Origin: Cymbidium sinense
Lineage: Eukaryota; Streptophyta; Magnoliopsida; Asparagales; Orchidaceae
Direction: 5' to 3'
Length of the DNA: 64,000 nucleotides
Assembly: GCA_021442155.1 (NCBI GenBank)
Contig: CM038222.1
Coordinates: 113,897,121 to 113,961,120 of the forward strand
Positions 29,401 to 40,800 of the stretch are shown in pieces. Each line of letters starts with the position of its first letter. The first letter of the stretch is position 1. The translations under genes were made by a program, and so were the position numbers. Under the pieces are notes generated by a model, which made no database searches, was not told where the DNA came from, and saw nothing but the letters and a program-made list of their open reading frames with translations.

Positions 29401-32400
29401 CTTGCTCCATTAATTCTTGAATACTTCTTTGATTAGTCTTAGTCCGGATGGTGAATTTTGTACCCAATGGATATTGGCAACATTTTCCCATTTCTTTTGC
29501 AATGGCAATCATTTCATGGATATAGGTGGATTGTTAATGTATTTTTTGGGATGAGTTTTTTGTTCTAATATGCAAATGGTTTGCCTTTTGACAAAAAGTA
29601 GCACTTATGCCAAATCTCAAGACACTTTGGTCAACTGTAAAGTTAGGTAGAGCCAAAAACTGGAAGTTGCCTTGTTTCAATACCATGAATGCAAATTTAG
29701 CCTCAACAGTCAGCCAAATGTGTTTTTTCTAAAGCAATGCAAGCAAGATATGTTGGCTTTTTGGCAAAATGTTTGATGAACTTTCTGCAGAATCTAACTA
29801 AGCCAAAGAATCCTCATAGTTGTTTGACAATCTTGGGAATCAATCATATTTGTGTTGACTATTTTGTCAGTGCCCAGGAACTTGATCTTGAGACTAACAA
29901 TGTGGCCAAGATATTCCATTGTAGGCAAGCCGCAGAAACACTTGGATCTTTTAAGGTGGAGGTTGTGACTTTGAAGACATGTTAAATAGTTTTTAAATGC
30001 TAAGCATAGTCAAATGATGTATGTATACCAAGATATTATGAAAGAAAATAATAAGAAAATTTCACATGAATGATTTAATTTTTTTTCATTATGTTTCTAG
30101 GTGTGGCAAAAAAAAAAATTGACCCAAATGGCAATATTGTAAATTCTTAGTTCTTTCATGTGTTCTAAAACCTATTTTTGAATTATCGGTTTCAACCATG
30201 TGAACCAAATGTAGCTTTTACATTCCACTTAGGAGAATCTTGTAACACTGTATGACTCAGTCAACATTTCATCAATTATTGGGAAGGGGATGAGATGTGA
30301 AATTGTTGCTTCATTGATTGATTTGTAATCTACACAGAATCATCATGTGCCATTTTTCTTTTTAACAAAAATTGAAGATAAAAACGAAATCATGATTGGA
30401 CATTCACTCAAAAAGTTAGTATCTAGATAACCATTAGATTGAATGAGTCTTTTTGGAAATGAGGGTGATGGCATGGTTGAATGTTGGTTGGTAATGTACC
30501 TAGCTTTAGTGCTATTTGATGGTCTTGATTTGGTTGATGTGTTTGAAGAATTTAGAAAAATTTTCCAACATTACCTGAACCATTGGTGGAAACATTGTGG
30601 CTGCTAGCAGTGTTATGGCATCATCTCATGAAATTGCCATAAGGTGTAAACAAAAGCATAAAGATACTTATAAGTGAAACTCCTATAATTGAATTAAAGG
30701 GATGGTTACAATTGCATCATTCTTGTTGTTCTATATTTTTCCAAGTAAAATGCATGGATAACAAACAATCATAACATCTTCTAGGAGTTGTAGCCATCGA
30801 ACATCTAAGACAAAGTCAGCACCTTGAAGTAGTGTCATTAGATGAATAGTATTGTGTTTGCATATTTGCTATTACATGCCAAAGTATCATTGTAGCCAAT
30901 GCATATTTGAAACTCCTTTATTGATTGTATGGGTAACTTCAAAAATGCCACAAGCCTTTTTTTGTATGACTTTGTGAGTGGAGCCTCCAATGATTAAGAT
31001 ATGGGCAATGTTGTTAGCCAAATATCAAGCTAAACAAAGTTTTGCAAATTGCCATTAAACAAATGTGTAGAAGATTATAGTTCATGGCACTAATTTTACT
31101 GATTAAGAGCTATCCTTTGTAATTAATAAAGCATCCATACCACCTCTAACTTCGTCAGTGGAATCGATATTGTCTATGATCATGACAAATAAATTGCCTT
31201 CGCAAATATGAATTCAACTCAGTTTTTCATCACAATTGTGACAAAGTCTTTTCTCAAGTTTCCCTTCATTTCAACCTAGGTTAATTTCTCAAAAGGTAAA
31301 TATGTGAAAAGCAAAGCTTATCGTCATCGTGAAGAGTTTGGTCAAAGTGACTAGCAATGCAGGTTAGAGTTTTTTTGGATGGGTTGGATCAAGGTAGATG
31401 GTTCGCCTTTATTAAGTTTGGAATCATTATCTTCAATTAGTTTTACTAGTCCTACAGTTTGGTCTAACATCTCAAACAGAGGAATTCAAACCTTTTTTTG
31501 GATATCATTCTTTTGTGCACAAAACTAAAACAATTTTGTTAAAAGTCTTCATTAATTTAGATCACATAAGTTGAGAGTTGCTCAAATTACAATTGATGGT
31601 CAGTGATTATACTCATTTACATTTATTTTACATGCCTCCACTTAGATCTCTATATTTGGATAGCTTGAAGCACATTCGTGGAGCAACAATGAAGTTCTCC
31701 CAAGTTATCAGACATTTCATATTGGCCATCCAATGGTACCACTCCACCATTCCATCCATAAAAAAAAAAAGTAAGAGTGACTTTTAACATGATCTATTAT
31801 TTCATAAAACTAAAAAATTTCTCTTCATTTTATATTCATATTTTTGAGTTTTCACAAATGTAATAAAGAGTGACGACGTGAACTGCTATAAATAGTCTTT
31901 TTCCCATTAGCTCACTCAATCATTCATATCGCCAATACTACTAGCAATTGAATCATTAAAGGCTACTTTTTTTTCCTTGAGCAGCTTATCTTGTTGAGGT
32001 TATAGTGAAGGGAGGTGGAGATTTACTTTGAACAAGGTCTTGGTTATGGCTTGGAGTTTTTCTTCCATGTTGGATAAGTGCTCAGTGACCTTGGCTATTG
32101 AGCGAGTGTCATCGACTATCAAAGTAGCAGATGCAAGAGTCAAGAAGAGAAAATTGTTAGACAATGGTAGAAAAACTAACGAGATATAGATTCAAGTCGA
32201 TGTTATTTGCAACATCAAGAAAGGGCTTGATGAAGAAGAAGAGAAATGGTATGGTACCTCCATAAAAAATGAGACATGCACTATTGCATTACTCAACTTG
32301 GCTCATTTACATTATCCCCCAAATGCACCTCCAACATCCCTTCAGCATGTAAAAATGATGACTAGTAGTTGAATCGTCAAAGGCTACTTTTCTCCCTTGA

Positions 32401-35400
32401 GCACTTTATCTTGTTGAGCTTATAGCGAAGTGAGGTGGAGATTTGCTTTAAACAAGGTCTTGGTTATGGCTTGGAGTTTTTCTTCCATGTTGGATAGGTG
32501 TTCAATGACCTTGGCTCGAAAGGTGTGTCATCGACTATCAAAGTAGTGGATGCAAGAGTCAAGAAGAGAAAGTTGTCAGACAATAGTAGAAAAAAATTAA
32601 CAAGATATAGATTCAAGTCGATGCTACTTGGAACATCAAGAAAGGGCTAGACGAAAAAGGAGAGAAATGGTATGGTATCTCCAAAAAAAAATGAGACATG
32701 TACTATTGCATTACTACTTCTGGTCAACTTGGCTCATTTATAATATCCCCCAAATGCACCTTCAACATCCCTTCAGCATGTAGAAATGATGACTAGCACT
32801 ATTGAGATCCTTCTATTGTGCTTGTTTCTTGCCTTGGTCGCTTAGTACAGTTTCACAATAAACAAATTATAAAAAATAAGCAGGCCATTTAACACTTGTT
32901 AGTCCACATTACTTCAAAAATAGGCTACTTTTAAAAATTAAAGGTTATTAAGATCCCTAAAGTACAAAATAAATGGCTTAATTAAGTAAGCCAAGCTAAA
33001 TTGAAGGAATAAACTAAATTCAATTTTTCCTATACCTAATAGGCATTTCCACTTTTTTTTTATCATTAAATGTTTTTTAAATCATTTTTTAACAAAATAA
33101 GGACAAGATACCAAAATTGACCCAAGTTAGCTAGAGCTAGAATTGGGTTCCCAAGTCAACATGATCCCAATTTCCCATGGTAGGTTGAACCTATCTTATA
33201 TATCTGCTTCCTCATGTGCCATAATTATTGTGGTGCCTTTCGACTATTGTCAAAACCACATCTATCAATGGCACAAGATCTCTGAAGTATACCCAAGTTC
33301 ATAAACAATGTTTACTTAAATAAAAACACCAACAAAAGCATGGCAAATCCTTTTCTACAATCATAAAAAGGGTAGGAGACTTGGTTTTAAACAAACATAA
33401 GATGCAACTTCAAGAAATTTTCTAAATATTCAACCTTTGGAGTTCATATATTACATACATCCCTATCGTTAATAAACACTAGCTCGTGTCTCATACGTGA
33501 CCCCTCCTCTCCTATCATCCAACTTCAAATTTTACCATCATGAAATATATTTTAATGGTAGATTATGAAATATATTTTAGTAGATCATAAAATATATTTT
33601 TAGAAGTTCTAACCCCACGTCAATTGCCTTTACTTTAATTGTTTCATCAAACTAAGACAACTCAAACTTTGCCTCTACAAGTAGGAGAAGGTATTCATCT
33701 TCTCACCTTTTCAAGATCTTTTAAGTTCCTCTCTTCATGATGGATTCTCCATTATAGAGTTATCTACGAGCAAGTGTCTTGCCTTCTTTCAAGACAATTA
33801 GCATTTTTTGCACATGATTCTAATGGAGGTGGCACACCATCTACAAGAGCTTCAAAAACAACCAAAATTATAACAATTCAATCATCCATCTACAAGATCA
33901 TTTGTCCCTTCAAGCTTATGAAAAACTATATAATTATTAATAATCTTTTCTCAATGTTATAAATCTCATGTTCCATAAAATCACCAACTACCTTCCCAAT
34001 CATTAATCTAACCATATAAATTTTGCTCAAGTTGGACTAGAGCTTTAATACCAGGTATGTTTGGAATTGGAGTGTGAAAGAGTTGGAACTGATAGAAAAA
34101 TAACTAGCATGAAAAATTAGGCCTAGCATGAGAAATTAGGCCTTCTATGGATAAATTAATAAAAATATCAGCTTCCTAATCTACTAAGAAAGAGAAGGGG
34201 ATCATTAGCACCTTGGAATCCATGCTAAAAGTGTGGTCGCCACTTGGAAGGCATGCCAAGAAAGATGAAAGAGAGAAATAGAAAACTCAAGAGGAGCCTT
34301 GGCCAATAATTGGGAAAACTGAAAAGGGAGAATTAAAGGTGATTTTGGAGAAGAAAGAATCCTACGTTGCTTCAAGCTTCAAATTTCAATCTCATTGTTA
34401 TTTAAAGTTACATGAAGGTTTATTTATAGACTTAAAAAAGAAGCACCATAAGTTTTAATGAGATATTCGATAAAACACTCCTTAGCTCAATGCTCAATTC
34501 TATTTAATTCAAAATATGAATATTAGAATTATGAGAACATTCCCTCATTATCTTAATACTTAAAATATGTCAATGATAATAAACATAACTTAAATCAAGG
34601 GATTATTTTCTTCGATCTCTCTTTGTGTCGTCAATCATTGAGGATAAGATAACAATATTAGTGAAATGAATTTTAAGTAGTTTTCATGATCTCCTCCAAT
34701 TGAATTTCTCATTTTTATGGTCATCCATCTCATTGAATTTAAAATTGTAAATTTGCAATTTAGCCTCTCCTCTTCTAGCATTTACCTTTATATCCTCCAA
34801 GTGACAATTTTGCAAAAAAAATTGAGAGCCTGTTGGATCACTCTATGGTTCAAATACAACCAATATCATCCCAACAAATCTATAAGCTTTTGCATCATAA
34901 TTCCATGATCAATTGGTATCAAAAAATATTTGTCATGCTACTAAGTAAATTTCAAATCATATTTGTACCAAAATATTAGTTCCAACTCTTAGGATTTTAT
35001 CAAGATTTGAATTAGAATGATGATTGATTCAAAAATACTAGAAAATTTTATGAATTTGCAATTGCATGTAACTACGTAACCCATGAATGAATATATTTAA
35101 AAAAGTAGTTATTAAAATTTGGTAGAGGTCACCTCTAAGGGCTCAAATTAGATAAACAAGCTTCACAAATTAAATAGCTTTTAAACTAAATATCTAATTA
35201 TTTGGCCAAGCTCATGGCAATCATGGAACAAAATGGCATAGAATGCATTACTACCAACATAGGTTCTAGCATTGCAAACTAGTCATACAACTAAGAGTCA
35301 ACCCTTAGAGATAAATGAAAAAGAATATATTCAATGGAATGGAAATTTTTAGGCTCTGAAAATTCGCCACCAATCTCTTGATGAAAAGAGCGTAGATTAA

Positions 35401-37845
35401 TATCGATCAAATTTTCAAAAGCCAGATGCATTTGTAGATAAGACACTACCCAGAGATTTCTCCCTACTAAGACTTAAGATCTAGTTACAGGTTTCTTATA
35501 AGCGCAAGCACCTATAGTTAATTACCCCTCTCAATACTGAGAGAGAACTTTTGATTAAGTCAATAAGTCGATAATTGCTCATCATATAGTAGCAGTGAGT
35601 GGAATTTAAATTTGTGAGATTTATCATTTAATATATGTTGGGGAATTTCAATCAAGATCCAATGATTTGTAGGAATGACATGACTCTCTTAGTTCAGCAT
35701 CGAGCTTCCTATGAACATCGGGATGACTTCAGCCCTTGTTTTTTCTTAGCGACATGTTGAAGAAAAATTTTCTTCAGTCTTCGCTTTGTGTTTGACAAAC
35801 TTGTTGAAGGAGTTGATATTTCACATATTGATACCAAACTCAACTTAGTGTCTTCTTAAGTAAGGATTTTTTTGTTAAATTTTTGTTAGATTTTTGGTAA
35901 TGACCATATGACCATCAGAAATGATCATCTAGTCTAGGCCAATCAAACTCACTAAGTTGGAAGAATTTGAGATTTGACAACTCTTATCTTTGAACTAACA
36001 AAGTAGAGGATCTCTCACTACAGTTGTTATGGTGTGTTGAGTAAATAGATCTATCAGGAACTCGGCCATATTTGGGTGTGTTGAGTCCGACCTTATCACT
36101 CTTAGACTTGAGCCTAATGGTGATTTTATCATGAACGAGATTAGGGATCTCTTACCGGCCTTTGTGGTATGTTGAATCACACCAAGAAATATATGTGAAA
36201 TGAATTATGAATATTTACTGAATAGATTTGTATGAGTGGGCCTAGTATAAGATTTTTACTTATGAATAGAATTTAACTATAAAATTTTTAAAATGTTGTC
36301 TGACAGGGGATTTTTCAAATGTTTTATAGTTAAATTCAGGCTTTACCTATGAAGCAATGAATCTTTTATTTTATATTCGGGTTAACATCGTACTTAGGGC
36401 CGAGATCCTCACATACATGTTCAAATTATATATTCAAAATTCATAAGTTTTAAATTTTTATTGATCAAAAGAGAAATTTTCAAGTCTACAAACTTCAACA
36501 AACCAAGTTGAAAATACATCATTCCCTTATACATCAAATTTAAGGCTCAAGTGGGCGAGTTGAAAATAAATCATTCTCTCATACATCAAAGTTAAGGTCG
36601 GACTCAACATGCCAAAAATGATTGAGTCGCTGACATATCTGCTTATTCAACACAACGCAAAGACTACAGTAAGAGATCCCCAATCTTGTTAACCTGATGA
36701 TAAATCATCTATCAGCCGCTCAAGCTTAAGACTCAAGTCGGTACATAAGATCAAACTCAGCGCGCTTAAATAAAGCCAAGTCGCTGATAGATCTACTTAC
36801 TCAAAATGTCATAAAAGTCGCAATAAGAGATTCCTTACTTTGTTAATTCAAAGACAAGAGCAGTCAAATCTCAAATCCCTCCAACTTGGTGAGTTTAAGT
36901 GGCTCAGACTAGAAGATCATCTCTGATGGTCATAAGTCATTACCAAAAATCTAATATAAAATTTTCACTCAAGAAGGCACTAAGCCGAGTTTGGTATCAA
37001 TATTAAATATGAAATATCAACTCCTTCAACAATTCTATCAAACACAAAGTGAAGACCGAATAAAATTCATTTTCAACAAGTTCGCTAAGCAAAAAGTAAA
37101 GGACCAGAGAAGTCATCCCAATGTTCATACAAAGCTCGATGTTGAACTAAGAGAGTCGTGTCATCAACATGTCCGTTACGCACAAACCAAAGGATCTTGA
37201 TCGGGCGCATCACCATTCCCCCCAACATATGCTTTATATTAAATGATAAATTTCATAAATTTAAATTCTACTCATTGCTACTATATGCTAAGTAATTAGC
37301 GACCTATCGACTAGCCTTAATCGAAAGTTCTCTCTCCGTATTGGGAGTAATTAACTATAGGTGCTCAAGCTTATAGAAAACCTAGAATCAGATCTAAAGT
37401 CCTCACAAAATGAGAGCAAAATCTCTGAGTAGTGTCTTATCTACAAATGCATCTGTCTTATGAAATTTGATTGACATTAATCTACACTCTCTTCATCGAG
37501 AGGTTGGCAAATTTTTGAAGCCCGCAGATTTCTAACAACTCTACTAGTTGAGATGAACAAAGAGGAGAGTGAAACAACTGGGATGGTTGGCCAGGCTTCT
37601 ATGGAAGTCGGAGCAAGCGAGAAGATATCAGGATTTTGGGGAGAGGCTAATCCTACTGTGTGCGGGGTGGAGAGTAGAACCAAGAGCTAAGAAAGAGCAA
37701 GTCTTTTGCTTTTTATTTCATTGACACTCTTTCTAATTGGATGAAACAGGCGGCTGTGGAATGCTATTGGGTAAGAGTAGCGGTACTACAGTAAATGAGG
37801 GGACAACTTATGCAGGATTTGAGAGATTTGGGGCTAATAGGCATT

Positions 37846-37883
<38 letters not shown>

Positions 37884-40800
37884 GATCATCATATCCTGCT
37901 AATGAACCATGGTGAAGAAGATAGCAATCAGTCATGAAGATGCCCTTTAAGAATAGGTAAAAGAAAAAAAATATATTATACTAATCCTTTTATATTGGAG
38001 CTTGTTTCATTTAGGAATGATGGAATAATGATGGACTACTAAGAGATGCTTATGTACTACTACTTCGAAACGGTAAAGGCTTGCCACAATGGGATAGTTG
38101 CAACACACCAAAACAACACATCATCAACTTCAAATTTAATACATAGTGATTTCATTTTGGTTACTAACTAGATGTCAACTCTATCAAGAGATTGGCCTTA
38201 TAAAAAAAATCATTTGTATGAATTTTGAGTTCGGGCAACAAAGAATATCTTTGCATAAGCTGGATGAGTTTCATTTCTTGAATCATTCACAATATTAGTT
38301 CTATGGGTTGTAATAAAGTCAATTTCATATACAAGCATTAAACTTGAATTATATTTTATCCCATATTCTTTTATTAATTTCATTTGCAAGAGCAAGTCTT
38401 AATAAGAAAGTCATGATCTAAAACAATCTCCAAACCCTATATAAATCCAATTGGAAGTGCATGCCATCAAGGTTTGATTTTATCCAAATTGAAGGACTAT
38501 ATTCACGTTCTCAAATTTTAGAACCTTCGAAGAATTCCCATCAATTTTCATGAGATTAAGAAAAGCTTCAGCATTAAAAAGGTATTAAAATCCAAGGAAT
38601 AAGACATTGATTAGCCATACCCTAAACCTAGGTTAGTTTGAATATTTTGAATTTATCTAGATTATTTTTGTTTGCATTTGTCTGTTAGTTTGTTTAGAAT
38701 AATTGTTCATATTTTGATGCAATTAATCTGGCATTGGATTAGAATTGTTTCATATTTGAATTGAGTTTTTTTAAAAGATCATATGGACCTTATTTTCTAA
38801 TCTATATATAGGTTCTTTAAATAATAATTCTAAGTGTTGAAGAGCTAGTAGTTCTCACTCTTGATTGTATCTCATTGGGAAATCATAATCCTACTCATTA
38901 AACCCTAGCTCTGATTTCTCGATTCTTGCAAGAAATCCTATTCTTTCAAGAAACCATAGAATTCACATGCAGCATACACCTTCCTGCCGATTTTGTAAGC
39001 TTTGACAACATAACTCACAATAAATGTGCATTGTCTTACTAATTTGATTATGGACTACGACTCAGCAATGCATGAGATTCTTAACAGCAAGAAAGGATGT
39101 ACAAAAGAAATTGCAATCTTGAGGAGCCCGCACATTAATTGCTCTTATTTTGAGTACTCCTACAAAAAGTGGAATGAACCATAATCAAGCAACCTTAAGC
39201 AAGTTTGTTTCACAATATAGAAGCAAGAAGTTAAGCCTACTTTTTTCTAGCAGAGAAATTCGTTTCCTTGAAAGTAGACAAATTCGTTTCCAAGGATGGG
39301 TGAATGCATACAATTCATTAAACTAACAATGGTTGGCCAACAGATAATGCTACATTACAGAAATACATTTATAAGGCTCAAATAATTTCAGCATATTTCA
39401 GATAAAATTAATAATGTGAGGAGATACAGGTAATTCACACCAACTATAATGGCAAGAAATTAACCGTTATTCTTAAGAAAATAATTTTCTTAAACATTTC
39501 ATATACTTAAAAATGCAAAAAAAAGTTAATAAGAGATTAAATTATTTTAAAATTTTAAATTTAATTGTCATCTATGAGCTAAGATTGAACAAAATTTATT
39601 AAGCAAATAATATAACTTGTTGCAACAATAATATAAATAGTGAACAAATGAATATAATAAAACAATTTAATAATAACTGCAGAAAATTTTAATTGATTAA
39701 AGGGTTGATGTTAAACATTAAAGACAAATATTCAAAGACTGCTTGCGGATGGACATTTTATGCACTTCTAGTAGTACCATAATTGGAGATTTCTGATGTC
39801 ACGAAGTTGTGCTGCATGATGGAACAAAGCAAAACAACCATTTTCAAACTTGTGTTCTAGTTTTATTATGAGCCCATGCTTACCCGGTTTTGCTTTCTTT
39901 AATAACAAAAATAGAACTAATCCTATAAAAAGTTGACTTGGATATTGTCAGGACATTAATGATCGCTAATTGTAGTATATTTTTTTCTACTTCCTTCCAA
40001 TTTTCTTGAGACATAAAACAGGAATCTCCACGCAAAGAGAAAGCAGATATACATTTTGAAATGCAATTAAACATCACAATCAACATTGCATGAATTCATT
40101 CTAAACGACACAATCAAAATCAATACAAAAAAAAAACTACCATAATTATTCATCAAAGAGAGAGATAAGATATATTGTTGAAGTAAAAATGAGCATTACC
40201 TTCCTTGGCGAAGAGACATGATTCCTGATCATATGGACCCAAATCCATGCCAAGTATCTACACATATTAGAAAAAAAAGTAATGGTGTCATGGATCTTCC
40301 CAAGGCTAAACAGAACCACCAAGAAAAAAAAGAAATGCCACCTAATGGAATGAAAGGTGAAATATTTTACCATGGCCTCTACATCAGAAAAGTTAGGTAC
40401 ATCATCATCATCATCTTCTTCTTCTTCATTCTCAAAAAACTCCTCCTGATTTGAAATTGACACTGTAGGAAGTGGATCTACACAACCCAACTCTGAGGAA
40501 ACCAGCTCAGGGTGCAATTGCATACAAGCAACTTGCATATTTAATTCCTTTTACATCACAAAGAGTAACATCATCGAGTATTGAATTGTTCCTTCAAAGA
40601 AAAAATGAATATTAAAAAAAATCATGTTCAATGTTTTCCAAACCTACAGTAGCATCTTGCTTCAGAGAAAGATCGTACAGAGTGCGGTAGTAGCTGGTAT
40701 CAAACTTGGATTATCCATATCCTTATTTGATAGTGTGGATGCTCCACATACCAAATTACTGTCGATGACACACTTTCAAACCAAATCAACATTAGAATGT

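Noticed and set aside
34911..34925. TGGTATCAAAAAA, resembling an iMet primer-binding site on the plus strand
   Set aside because: It matches only the first seven bases and has no LTR-like end next to it; the minus-strand site at 34040 fits better.
35350..37526. Foldback as a microRNA precursor
   Set aside because: The arms are far too long and match LTR ends; a retroelement origin explains it.
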